Source of the DNA: Anisodus tanguticus
Lineage: Eukaryota; Streptophyta; Magnoliopsida; Solanales; Solanaceae
DNA: 64,000 nt
Direction of reading: 5' to 3'
Assembly: GCA_034509755.1 (NCBI GenBank)
Contig: CM067548.1
Coordinates: 16,072,018 to 16,136,017, forward strand
A program made the position numbers and the translations under genes. This document shows positions 1 through 13,302 of this stretch, piece after piece. Position 1 is the stretch's first letter. Each line of letters opens with the position of its first letter. The notes beneath the pieces were generated by a model. That model ran no database searches. It saw nothing but the letters and a program-made list of their open reading frames with translations, and was not told the DNA's origin.

Positions 1-1337
1 TAAACTAGAGTGATGAGTGTATCACTTAGGCTAGAATTACATCACCTTACTCGATATAGAGAATGAAAACCATGACCATATCGGCTGGCTAATCATCATT
101 AAACTGGAGTGACAACTGCATCACTTAGGCTGAAATTACATTACCTGACTCGATATAGAATGAAAACCATGAAATCTCGGCTGACATTACATCATTAAAC
201 TAGAGTTATAACTACAACACTTGGGCTAGAATTACATCACCTGACTCGATATAGAATGAAAACCATGACCATCTTTGCTGGAATTACATCATTCAACTAG
301 GAGTGATGACCGTAGCACTTGGGCCGAGTTACATCACCTAACTCGATATAGAATGAAATCCATGACCACCTCGGCTTGCATTACATTATTAAACTGGAGT
401 GACAACTGCATCACTTAGGCTGAAATTACATTACCTGACTCGATATAGAATGAAAACCATGAAATCTCGGCTGACATTACATCATTAAACTAGAGTTATA
501 ACTGTATCACTTAGGCTAGAATTACATCACCTGACTCGATATAGAATGAAAACCATGACCATCTCGGCTGGCATTACATCATTCAACTGGAGTGATGATT
601 GTAGCACTTGGGCCGGAGTTACATCACCTAACTCGATATAGAATGAAATCCATGACCACATCGCCTTGCATTACATCATTAAACTGGAGTAACAACTACA
701 TCACTTAGGCTGAAATTACATTACCTGACTCGATATAGAATGAAAACCATGAAATCTCGGCTGACATTACATCATTAAACTAGTGTTATAACTGTATCAC
801 TTAGACTAGAATTACATCACCTGACTCGATATAGAATGAAAACCATGACCATCTCGGCTGGCGTTACATCATTCAACTGGAGTGATGACTGTAGCACTTG
901 GGCCGGAGTTACATCACCTAACTCGATATAGAATGAAATTCATGACCACCTCGGCTTGCATTACATCATTAAACTGGAGTGACAACTGCATCACTTAGGC
1001 TGAAATTACATTACATATAAAATAAAAACCATGAAATCTCGGCTAACATTACATCATTAAACTAGAGTTATGACTGTATCACTTGGGCTAGAATTACATC
1101 ACATGACTCGATATAGAATGAAAAACATGACCATCTCGGCTGGCATTACATCATTCAACTGGAGTGATGACTGTAGCACTTGGGCCGGAGTTACATCACC
1201 TAACTCAATATAGAATGAAATCCATGACCACCTCGACTTGCATTACATCATTAAACTGGAGTGAAAACAACATCACTTAGGTCGAAATTACATTACCTGA
1301 CTCGATATAGAAAGAAAACCATGAAATATCGACTGGC
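1..1337 (+). repeat. HOR unit, 14-mer, cut by window start
   Basis: D (its first 9 bases lie outside the window), four C-A-B trimers and G. The first A is an A/F chimera at 186-282. The last C, at 960-1,047, lacks 8 bases around its CGATATAG core. Confidence 0.85.
186..282 (+). repeat. Chimeric monomer A/F
   Basis: Starts as A (GAGTTATAAC), switches to F words (CTACAACACTTGGGCTAG), returns to A (CCTGACTCGATATAG) and ends with the F tail TTTGCTGGA. It lies more than 6.5 kb left of the first complete F in this window. Confidence 0.75.
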
Positions 1338-2401
1338 CTTACATCATTAAACTAGAGTGATGAGTGTATCACTTAGGCTAGAATTACATCACTTTACACG
1401 ATAGAGAATGAAAACCATGACCATATCGGCGGGCTAATCATCATTAAACTGGAGTGACAACTGCATCACTTAGGCTGAAATTACATTACCTGACTCGATA
1501 TAGAATGAAAACCATGAAATCTCGGCTGACATTACATCATTAAACTAGAGTTATAACATCGTATCACACTTAGGCTAGAATTACATCACCCGACTCGATA
1601 TAGAATGAAAACCATGACCATCTCGGTGGCATTACATCATTCAACTGAGTGATGACTACTAGCACTTGGGCCGAAGTTACATCACCTAACTCGATATAGA
1701 ATGAAATCCATGACCACCTCGGCTTGCATTACATCATTAAACTGGAGTGACAACTACATCACTTAGGCTGAAATTACATTACCTGACTCGATATATAATG
1801 AAAACCATGAAATCTCGGCTGACATTACATCATTAAACTAGAGTTATAACTGTATCACTTAGGCTAGAATTACATCACCTGACTCGATATAGAATGAAAA
1901 CCATGACCATCTCGGCTGGCATTACATCATTCAACTGGAGTGATGACTGTAGCACTTGGGCCGGAGTTACATCACCTAACTCGATATAGAATGAAATCCA
2001 TGACCACCTCGACTTGCATTACATCATTAAACTGGAGTGACAACAACATCACTTAGGCCGAAATTACATTACCTGACTCGATATAGAATGAAAACCATGA
2101 AATCTCGGCTGACATTACATCATTAAACTAGAGTTATGACTGTATCACTTAGGCTAGAATTACATCACCTGACTCGATATAGAATGAAAACCATGACCAT
2201 CTCGGCTGGCATTACATCATTCAACTGGTGATGACTGTAGCACTTGGGCCGGAGTTACATCACCTAACTCGATATAGAATGAAATCCATGACCACCTCGA
2301 CTTGCATTACATCATTAAACTGGAGTGAAAACAACATCACTTAGGTCGAAATTACATTACCTGACTCGATATAGAAAGAAAACCATGAAATATCGACTGG
2401 C
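1338..2401 (+). repeat. HOR unit, 11-mer
   Basis: D-(CAB)3-G, 1,064 bp. D carries the rare CTTTACACGATAGAG core shared with the unit at 5,424. Confidence 0.87.
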
Positions 2402-4066
2402 ATTACATCATTAAACTAGAGTGATGAGTGTATCACTTAGGCTAGAATTACATCACCTTACTCGATATAGAATGAAAACCATGACCATCGGCTTGCATAA
2501 TCATCATTAAACTCGGAGTGACAACTCGCATCACTTAGGCTGAAATTACATTACCTTAGGCTGACTCGATATATAGAATGAAAACCATGAAATCTCGGCC
2601 ACATTACATCTTAAACTAGAGTTATAACCGTATCACTTAGGCTAGAATTACATCACCCGACTCGATATAGAATGAAAACCATGACCATCTCGGTGGCATT
2701 ACATCATTCAACTAGGAGTGATGACCGTAGCACTTGGGCCGAGTTACATCACCTAACTCGATATAGAATGAAATCCATGACCACCTCGGCTTGCATTACA
2801 TCATTAAACTGGAGTGACAACTACATCACTTAGGCTGAAATTACATTACCTGACTCGATATAGAATGAAAACCATGAAATCTCGGCTGACATTACATCAT
2901 TAAACTAGAGTTATAACTGTATCACTTAGGCTAGAATTACATCACCTGACTCGATATAGAATGAAAAAACCATGACCATCTCTACTGGCATTACATCATT
3001 CAACCGGAGTGATGACCGTAGCACTTGGGCCGAGTTACATCATCACCTAACTCGATATAGAATGAAATCATGACCACCTCGGCTTGCATTACATCATTAA
3101 ACCGGAGTGACAACTACATCACTTAGGCTGAAATTACATTACCCGACTCGATATAAAACCATGAAATGAAAACCATGAAATCTCGAATGAAAACTGACAT
3201 TACATCATTAAACTAGAGTTATGACTGTATCACTTAGGCTAGAATTACATCACATGACTCGATATAGAATGAAAACCATGACCATCTCGGCTGGCATTAC
3301 ATCATTCAACTGGAGTGATGATTGTAGCACTTGGGCCGGAGTTACATCACCTAACTCGATATAGAATGAAATCCATGACCACATCGGCTTGCATTACATC
3401 ATTAAACTAGAGTAACAACTACATCACTTAGGCTGAAATTACATTACCTGACTCGATATAGAATGAAAACCATGAAATCTCGGCTGACATTACATCATTA
3501 AACTAGAGTTATAACTGTATCACTTAGGCTAGAATTACATCACCTGACTCGATATAGAATGAAAACCATGACCATCTCGGCTGGCATTACATCATTCAAC
3601 CGGAGTGATGACTATAGCACTTTGGCCGGAGTTACATCACCTAACTCGATATAGAATGAAATTCATGACCACCTCGGCTTGCATTACATCATTAAACTGG
3701 AGTGACAACTGCATCACTTAGGCTGAAATTACATTACCTGACTCGATATAGAATGAAAACCATGAAATCTCGGCTGACATTACATCATTAAACTAGAGTT
3801 ATGACTGTATCACTTAGGCTAGAATTACATCACATGACTCGATATAGAATGAAAAACATGACCATCTCGGGGCATTACATCATTCAACTGGAGTGATGAC
3901 TGTAGCACTTGGGCCGGAGTTACATCACCTAACTCAATATAGAATGAAATCCATGACCACCTCGACTTGCATTACATCATTAAACTGGAGTGAAAACAAC
4001 ATCACTTAGGCCGAAATTACATTACCTGACTCGATATAGAAAGAAAACCATGAAATATCGACTGGC
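2402..4066 (+). repeat. HOR unit, 17-mer
   Basis: D-(CAB)5-G, 1,665 bp. Small insertions in the first C and a 40 bp scrambled patch near 3,155-3,196. Confidence 0.83.
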
Positions 4067-5423
4067 ATTACATCATTAAACTAGAGTGATGAGTGTATCA
4101 CTTAGGCTAGAATTACATCACCTTACACGATATAGAATGAAAACCATGACCATATCGGCGGGCTAATCATCATTAAACTGGAGTGACAACTGCATCACTT
4201 AGGCTGAAATTACATTACCTGACTCGATATAGAATGAAAACCATGAAATCTCGGCTGACATTACATCATTAAACTAGAGTTATAACTGTATCACTTAGGC
4301 TAGAATTACATCACCTGACTCGATATAGAATGAAAACCATGACCATCTCGGCTGGCATTACATCATTCAACTAGAGTGATGACCGTAGCACTTGGGCCGA
4401 GTTACATCACCTAACTCGATATAGAATGAAATCCATGACCACCTCGGCTTGCATTACATTATTAAACTGGAGTGACAACTCATCACTTAGGCTGAAATTA
4501 CATTACCTGACTCGATATAGAATGAAAACCATGAAATCTCGGCTGACATTACATTACATCATTAAACTAGAGTTATAACTGTATCACTTAGGCTAGAATT
4601 ACATCACATGACTCGATATAGAATGAAAAATATGACCATCTCGGTGGCATTACATCATTCAACTGGAGTGATGATTGTAGCACTTGGGCCGGAGTTACAT
4701 CACCTAACTCGATATAGAATGAAATCCATGACCACATCGCCTTGCATTACATCATTAAACTGGAGTAACAACTACATCACTTAGGCTGAAATTACATTAC
4801 CTGACTCGATATAGAATGAAAACCATGAAATCTCGGCTGACATTACATCATTAAACTAGTGTTATAACTGTATCACTTAGACTAGAATTACATCACCTCG
4901 ACTCGATATAGAATGAAAACCATGACCATCTCGGCTACTGGCATTACATCATTCAACTCGGAGTGATGACCATGTAGCACTTGGGCCGAGTTACATCACC
5001 TAACTCGATATAGAATGAAATGAAATCATGACCACCTCGGCTTGCATTACATCATTAAACTGGAGTGACAACTACATCACTTAGGCTGAAATTACATTAC
5101 ATATAAAATAAAAACCATGAAATCTCGGCTAACATTACATCATTAAACTAGAGTTATGACTGTATCACTTGGGCTAGAATTACATCACATGACTCGATAT
5201 AGAATGAAAAACATGACCATCTCGGCTGGCATTACATCATTCAACTGGAGTGATGACTGTAGCACTTGGGCCGGAGTTACATCACCTAACTCAATATAGA
5301 ATGAAATCCATGACCACCTCGACTTGCATTACATCATTAAACTGGAGTGAAAACAACATCACTTAGGTCGAAATTACATTACCTGACTCGATATAGAAAG
5401 AAAACCATGAAATATCGACTGGC
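4067..5423 (+). repeat. HOR unit, 14-mer
   Basis: D-(CAB)4-G, 1,357 bp. Its last three trimers share rare variants with the unit at 1-1,337. Confidence 0.87.
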
Positions 5424-6782
5424 CTTACATCATTAAACTAGAGTGATGAGTGTATCACTTAGGCTAGAATTACATCACTTTACACGATAGAGAATGAAAA
5501 CCATGACCATATCGGCGGCTAATCATCATTAAACTGGAGTGACAACTGCATCACTTAGGCTGAAATTACATTACCTGACTCGATATAGAATGAAAACCAT
5601 GAAATCTCTACCGCCGACATTACATCATTAAACTAGAGTTATAATCATCACTTAGGCTAGAATTACATCACCTCGACTCGATATAGAATGAAAACCATGA
5701 CCATCTCGGCCGGCATTACATCATTCAACTGAGTGATGACTATAGCACTTTGGGCCGAAGTTACATCACCTAACTCGATATAGAATGAAATTCATGACCA
5801 CCTCGGCTTGAATTACATCATTAAACCGGAGTGACAACCGCATCACTTAGGCTGAAATTACATTACCTGACTCGATATATAATGAAAACCATGAAATCTC
5901 GGCTGACATTACATCATTAAACTAGAGTTATGACTGTATCACTTGGGCTAGAATTACATCACCTGACTCGATATAGAATGAAAACCATGACCATCTCGGC
6001 TGGCATTACATCATTCAACTGGAGTGATGACTGTAGCACTTGGGCCGGAGTTACATCACCTAACTCGATATAGAATGAAATCCATGACCACCTCGACTTG
6101 CATTACATCATTAAACTGAGTGAAAAACTACATCACTTAGGCTGAAATTACATTACCCGACTCGATATAGAATGAAAACCATGAAATCTCGGCCTTACAT
6201 CACATTACATCATTAAACTAGAGTTATAACCGTATCACTTAGGCTAGAATTACATCACCTGACTCGATATAGAATGAAAACCATGACCATCTCGGCTGGC
6301 ATTACATCATTCACCTGGAGTGATGACTATAGCACTTGGGCCGAAGTTACATCACCTAACTCGATATAGAATGAAATTCATGACCACCTCGACTTGCATT
6401 ACATCATTAAACTGGAGTGACAACTACATCACTTAGGCTGAAATTACATTACCTGACTCGATATATAATGAAAACCATGAAATCTCGGCTGACATTACAT
6501 CATTAAACTAGAGTTATGACTGTATCACTTAGGCTAGAATTACATCACATGACTCGATATAGAATGAAAAACATGACCATCTCGGCTGGCATTACATCAT
6601 TCAACTGGAGTGATGACTGTAGCACTTGGGCCGGAGTTACATCACCTAACTCAATATAGAATTAAATCCATGACCACCTCGACTTGCATTACATCATTAA
6701 ACTGGAGTGAAAACAACATCACTTAGGCCAAATTACATTACCTGACTCGATATAGAAAGAAAACCATGAAATATCGACTGGC
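5424..6782 (+). repeat. HOR unit, 14-mer
   Basis: D-(CAB)4-G, 1,359 bp. Its D is the near-identical partner of the D at 1,338. Confidence 0.87.
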
Positions 6783-8136
6783 CTTACATCATTAAACTAG
6801 AGTGATGAGTGTATCACTTAGGCTAGAATTACATCACCTGACTCGATATAGAGTTAAAACCATGACCATCTCGACTGGCTAATCATCATTAAACTTGAGT
6901 GTTGACTGTATCACTTAGGCTAGAATTACATCACCTGACTCGTTATAGAATGAAAACCATTACCATCTCGGCTGGCCTTACATTATTCAACTAGAGTGAC
7001 GACTACAACACTTGGGCCAGAATTACATCTCCTGACTGTATATTGAATGAAAACCATGAGCATGTTTGCTGGAATTACATCATTCAACTAGAGTGATGAC
7101 TGCAACACTTGGGCCGGAGTTACATCACCTAACTCGATATAGAATGAAATCCATGACCACCTCGGCTTGCATTACATTATTAAACTGGAGTGACAACTGC
7201 ATCACTTAGGCTGAAATTACATTACCTGACTCGATATAGAATGAAAACCATGAAATCTCGGCTGACATTACATCATTAAACTAGAGTTATAACTGTATCA
7301 CTTAGGCTAGAATTACATCACCTGACTCGATATAGAATGAAAACCATGACCATCTCGGCTGGCATTACATCATTCAACTGGAGTGATGATTGTAGCACTT
7401 GGGCCGGAGTTACATCACCTAACTCGATATAGAATGAAATCCATGACCACATCGCCTTGCATTACATCATTAAACTGGAGTGACAACTACATCACTTAGG
7501 CTGAAATTACATTACCTGACTCGATATAGAATGAAAACCATGAAATCTCGGCTGACATTACATCATTAAACTAGAGTTATAACTGTATCACTTAGGCTAG
7601 AATTACATCACCTCGACTCGATATAGAATGAAAACCATGACCATCTCGGCTGGCATTACATCATTCAACTGGAGTGATGACTGTAGCACTTGGGCCGGAG
7701 TTACATCACCTAACTCGATATAGAATGAAATCCATGACCACCTCGGCTTGCATTACATCATTAAACTGGAGTGACAACTACATCACTTAGGCTGAAATTA
7801 CATTACCTTACTCGATATAGAATAAAAACCATGAAATCTCGGCTAACATTACATCATTAAACTAGAGTTATGACTGTATCACTTAGGCTAGAATTACATC
7901 ACCTGACTCGATATAGAATGAAAACCATGACCATCTCGGTGGCATTACATCATTCAACTGGAGTGATGACTGTAGCACTTGGGCCGGAGTTACATCACCT
8001 AACTCAATATAGAATGAAATCCATGACCACCTCGACTTGCATTACATCATTAAACTGGAGTGAAAACAACATCACTTAGGTCGAAATTACATTACCTGAC
8101 TCGATATAGAAAGAAAACCATGAAATATCGACTGGC
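6783..8136 (+). repeat. HOR unit, 14-mer with one E-F pair
   Basis: D-E-F-B-(CAB)3-G, 1,354 bp. First appearance of E and F in the window. The F copy has the rare variants GGGCCAG and ACTGTATATTG. Confidence 0.86.
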
Positions 8137-8908
8137 ATTACATCATTAAACTAGAGTGATGAGTGTATCACTTAGGCTAGAATTACATCACTTTACACGA
8201 TAGAGAATGAAAACCATGACCATATCGGCGGGCTAATCATCATTAAACTGGAGTGACAACTGCATCACTTAGGCTGAAATTACATTACCTGACTCGATAT
8301 AGAATGAAAACCATGAAATCTCGGCTGACATTACATCATTAAACTAGAGTTATAACTGTATCACTTAGGCTAGAATTACATCACCTGACTCGATATAGAA
8401 TGAAAACCATGACCATCTCGGCTGGCATTACATCATTCACCTGGAGTGATGACTATAGCACTTGGGCCGAAGTTACATCACCTAACTCGATATAGAATGA
8501 AATTCATGACCACCTCGGCTTGAATTACATCATTAAACTGGAGCGACAACTGCATCACTTAGGCTGAAATTACATTACCTGACTCGATATATAATGAAAA
8601 CCATGAAATCTCGGCTGATATTAAATCATTAAACTAGAGTTATGACTGTATCACTTGGGCTAGAATTACATCACATGACTCGATATAGAATGAAAAATAT
8701 GACCATCTCGGCTGGCATTACATCATTCAACTGGAGTGATGACTGTAGCACTTGGGCCGGAGTTACATCACCTAACTCAATATAGAATTAAATCCATGAC
8801 CACCTCGACTTGCATTACATCATTAAACTGGAGTGAAAACAACATCACTTAGGCCAAATTACATTACCTGACTCGATATAGAAAGAAAACCATGAAATAT
8901 CGACTGGC
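8137..8908 (+). repeat. Reference left-domain HOR, 8-mer D-C-A-B-C-A-B-G
   Basis: This 772 bp unit parses cleanly: D 8,137-8,233, C 8,234-8,329, A 8,330-8,426, B 8,427-8,523, C 8,524-8,619, A 8,620-8,716, B 8,717-8,813, G 8,814-8,908. Diagnostic words: D has GATGAGTGTATCAC; C has GACAACTGCATCAC and ends GAAATCTCGGCTGA; A has GAGTTATAAC or GAGTTATGAC; B has CACTTGGGCC and CCTAACTC; G has GTGAAAACAACATC and GAAAGAAAACC. It is the shortest clean unit and defines the minimal frame of two markers plus two trimers. Confidence 0.9.
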
Positions 8909-9716
8909 ATTACATCATTAAACTAGAGTGATGAGTGTATCACTTAGGCTAGAATTACATCACCTTACTATAGAATGATATAGAATGAAAACCATGACCA
9001 TCTCGACGGGCTAATCATCATTAAACTTGAGTGATTGACACATCATCATTAAACCGTATCACATCACTAGGCTAGAAATTACATCACCTCGACTCGATAT
9101 AGAATGAAAACCATGACCATCTCGGCCGACATTACATTATTAAACTAGAGTGACGACTACAACACTTGGGCTAGAATTACATCTCCCGACTCGATATAGA
9201 ATGAAAACCATGAGCATGTTTGGCCGGAATTACATCATTCAACTAGAGTGATGACCGACATACACTTGGGCCGAGTTACATCACCTAACTCGATATAGAA
9301 TGAAATTCATGACCACCTCGGCTTGATTACATCATTAAACCGGAGTGACAACGCATCACTTAGGCTGAAATTACATTACCCGACTCGATATATAATGAAA
9401 ACCATGAAATCTCGGCTGACGACATTACATCATTAAACTAGAGTTATGACCGTATCACTTAGGCTAGAATTACATCACATGACTCGATATAGAATGAAAA
9501 AACCATGACCATCTCGGCCGGCATTACATCATTCAACCGGAGTGATGACCGTAGCACTTGGGCCGAGTTACATCACCTAACTCGATATAGAATGAAATCC
9601 ATGACCACCTCGACTTGCATTACATCATTAAACTCGGAGTGAAAAAACAACATCACTTAGGCCGAATTACATTACCTGACTCGATATAGAAAGAAAACCA
9701 TGAAATATCGACTGGC
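8909..9716 (+). repeat. HOR unit, 8-mer, partly scrambled
   Basis: D-E-F-B-C-A-B-G, 808 bp. D and E are disturbed at about 8,965-9,075. CCG replaces CTG at most sites in this unit. Confidence 0.72.
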
Positions 9717-11076
9717 CTTACATCATTAAACTAGAGTGATGAGTGTATCACTTAGGCTAGAATTACATCACCTGACTCGATATAGAGTTAAAACCATGAC
9801 CATCTCGACTGGCTAATCATCATTAAACTTGGAGTGACAATCGTATCACTTAGGCTAAATTACATCACCTAACTCGATATAGAATGAAAACCATGACCAT
9901 CTCGGCATCATTAAACATTACATTATTCAACTAGAGTGACGACTACAACACTTGGGCCAGAATTACATCTCCTGACTGTATATTGAATGAAAACCATGAG
10001 CATGTTTGCTGGAATTACATCATTCAACTAGAGTGATGACTGCAACACTTGGGCCGGAGTTACATCACCTAACTCGATATAGAATGAAATCCATGACCAC
10101 CTCGGCTTGCATTACATTATTAAACTGGAGTGACAACTGCATCACTTAGGCTGAAATTACATTACCTGACTCGATATAGAATGAAAACCATGAAATCTCT
10201 ACCGACATTACATCATTAAACTAGAGTTATAACTGTATCACTTAGGCTAGAATTACATCACCTGACTCGATATAGAATGAAAACCATGACCATCTCGGGC
10301 CGGCATTACATCATTCAACTGGAGTGATGACTGTAGCACTTGGGCCGGAGTTACATCACCTAACTCGATATAGAATGAAATCCATGACCACCTCGCTTGC
10401 ATTACATCATTAAACTGGAGTGACAACTACATCACTTAGGCTGAAATTACATTACCTGACTCGATATAGAATGAAAACCATGAAATCTCGGCTGACATTA
10501 CATCATTAAACTAGAGTTATAACTGTATCACTTAGGCTAGAATTACATCACCTGACTCGATATAGAATGAAAACCATGACCATCTCGGCTGGCATTACAT
10601 CATTAAACTGGTGTGATGACTGTAGCACTTGGGCCAGAGTTACATCACCTAACTCGATATAGAATGAAATTCATGACCACCTCGGCTTGCATTACATCAT
10701 TAAACTGGAGTGACAACTGCATCACTTAGGCTGAAATTACATTACCTGACTCGATATAGAATGAAAACCATGAAATCTCGGCTGACATTACATCATTAAA
10801 CTAGAGTTATGACTGTATCACTTAGGCTAGAATTACATCACATGACTCGATATAGAATGAAAACCATGACCATCTCGGCTGGCATTACATCATTCAACTG
10901 GAGTGATGACTGTAGCACTTGGGCCGGAGTTACATCACCTAACTCGATATAGAATGAAATCCATGACCACCTCGACTTGCATTACATCATTAAACTGGAG
11001 TGAAAACAACATCACTTAGGTCGAAATTACATTACCTGACTCGATATAGAAAGAAACCCATGAAATCTCGACTGGC
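9717..11076 (+). repeat. HOR unit, 14-mer with one E-F pair
   Basis: D-E-F-B-(CAB)3-G, 1,360 bp, the same make-up as the unit at 6,783. Positions 9,928-10,199 match 6,988-7,259 without a difference by eye. Its G, near 11,050, ends GAAATCTCGACTGGC, the right-domain form. Confidence 0.85.
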
Positions 11077-11897
11077 ATTACATCATTAAACTAGAGTGAT
11101 GATGTATGTATCTAGAATTACATCACCCGACTCGATCACTTAGGCTAGAATTACATCACCTAACTCGATATAGAATGAAATCCATGACCATCTCGGCTTG
11201 CATTACATCATTAAACTGGAGTGACAACTGCATCACTTAGGCTGAAATTACATTACCTGACTCGATATAGAATGAAAACCATGAAATCTCGGCTGACATT
11301 ACATCATTAAACTAGAGTTATAACTGTATCACTTAGGCTAGAATTACATCACCTGACTCGATATAGAATGAAAACCATGACCATCTCGGCTGGCATTACA
11401 TCATTCAACTGGAGTGATGACTATAGCACTTGGGCCGAAGTTACATCACCTAACTCGATATAGAATGAAATCCATGACCACCTCGCTTGCATTACATCAT
11501 TAAACTTGGAGTCATAACTGCATCACTTAGGCTGAAATTACATTACCTGACTCGATATATAATGAAAACCATAAAATCTCGGCTGACATTACATCATTAA
11601 ACTAGAGTTATGACTGTATCACTTAGGCTAGAATTACATCACATGACTCGATATAGAATGAAAACCATGACCATCTCGGGCCGGCATTACATCATTCAAC
11701 CGGAGTGATGACTGTAGCACTTGGGCCGGGCCGAACACTTGGGCCGGAGTTACATCACCTAACTCGATATAGAATGAAATCCATGACCACCTCGACTTGC
11801 ATTACATCATTAAACTCGGAGTGAAAACAACATCACTTAGGCTGAAATTACATTACCCGACTCGATATAGAAAGAAAACCATGAAATCTCGACCGAC
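11077..11897 (+). repeat. HOR unit, about 8 monomers, D fused to B
   Basis: D breaks off after GATGATGTATG, followed by repeated fragments and then the back of a B monomer (11,098-11,200). C-A-B-C-A-B-G follow. A short internal duplication of GGGCCG fragments lies near 11,725-11,745. Confidence 0.7.
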
Positions 11898-13302
11898 ATT
11901 ACATCATTAAACTAGAGTGATGAGTGTATCACTTAGGCTAGAATTACATCACCTACTCGATATAGAATGAAAACCATGACCATCTCGGCTGGCATTACAT
12001 CATTCAACTCGGAGTGATGACCGTATCACTTAGGCTAGAAATTACATCACCTAACTCGATATAGAATGAAAACCATGACCACTCTCGCTTGCATTACATC
12101 ATTAAACTAGAGTGACACTACATCACTTAGGCCGAAATTACATTACCCGACTCGATATATAAATGAAAACCATGAATCATAGAGTGAACTATCACTTGGG
12201 CTAGAATTACATCATCCCGACTCGATTTACATCATTAAACATTCAACTAGAGTGATGACCGTATCACTTAGGGCTAGAATTACATCACCTAACTCGATAT
12301 AGAATGAAATCCATGACCATCTCGGCTTGCGCATTACATCATTAAACTGAGTGACAACCGCATCACTTAGGCTGAAATTACATTACCTCTCGATATATAA
12401 TGAAAAAAACCATGAAATCTCGGCCGACATTACATCATTAAACTAGAGTTATGACAACATCACTTAGGCTAGAATTACATCACCTCGACTCGATATAGAA
12501 TGAAAACCATGACCATCTCGGCCGGCATTACATCATTCAACTCGAGTGATGACTCGTAGCACTTGGGCCGGAGTTACATCACCTAACTCGATATAGAATG
12601 AAATCCATGACCACCTCGCTTGCATTACATCATTAAACTCAGAGTGACAACTACATCACTTAGGCTGAAATTACATTACCTGACTCGATATAGAATGAAA
12701 ACCATGAAATCTCGGCTGACATTACATCATTAAACTAGAGTTATAACTGTATCACTTAGGCTAGAATTACATCACCTGACTCGATATAGAATGAAAACCA
12801 TGACCATCTCGGCTGGCATTACATCATTCAACTGGAGTGATGACTGTAGCACTTGGGCCGAGAGTTACATCACCTAACTCGATATAGAATGAAATCCATG
12901 ACCACCTCGGCTTGCATTACATTATTTAAACTCGGAGTGACAACTGCATCACTTAGGCTGAAATTACATTACATGACTCGATATAGAATGAAAACCATGA
13001 AATCTCGGCTGACATTACATCATTAAACTAGAGTTATGACTGTATCACTTAGGCTAGAATTACATCACACTGACTCGATATAGAATGAAAACCATGACCA
13101 TCTCGGTGGCATTACATCATTCAACTGGAGTGATGACTGTAGCACTTGGGCCGAGTTACATCACCTAACTCGATATAGAATGAAATCCATGACCACCTCG
13201 ACTTGCATTACATCATTAAACTGGAGTGAAAACAACATCACTTAGGTCGAAATTACATTACCTGACTCGATATAGAAAGAAAACCATGAAATCTCGACTG
13301 GC
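11898..13302 (+). repeat. HOR unit, about 14 monomers, irregular start
   Basis: 1,405 bp. The first monomers after D are B-like and C-like with unusual mixtures, then a scrambled stretch at about 12,172-12,250, then regular C-A-B trimers and G. Confidence 0.7.
12172..12250 (+). other. Scrambled satellite stretch
   Basis: Fragments of several monomers follow each other out of order, for example CATGAATCATAGAGTGAAC and CTCGATTTACATCATTAAAC. No non-satellite sequence is present. Confidence 0.72.

Noticed and set aside
33..42. Telomere-like TTAGG in CACTTAGG
   Set aside because: It occurs once per monomer, not in tandem, and B and F monomers read TTGGG instead. It is part of the satellite.
7870..8079. 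Open frames of 60-80 codons, for example 7,870-8,079, 13,819-14,061 and 62,066-62,296 on + and 24,998-25,183 and 63,532-63,747 on -
   Set aside because: All read through satellite monomers and give the same peptide words (such as LELHHLTRYRMK) over and over. Monomers of 97 and 96 bp shift the frame each time and stop codons soon follow. No start context, domain or length supports a gene.
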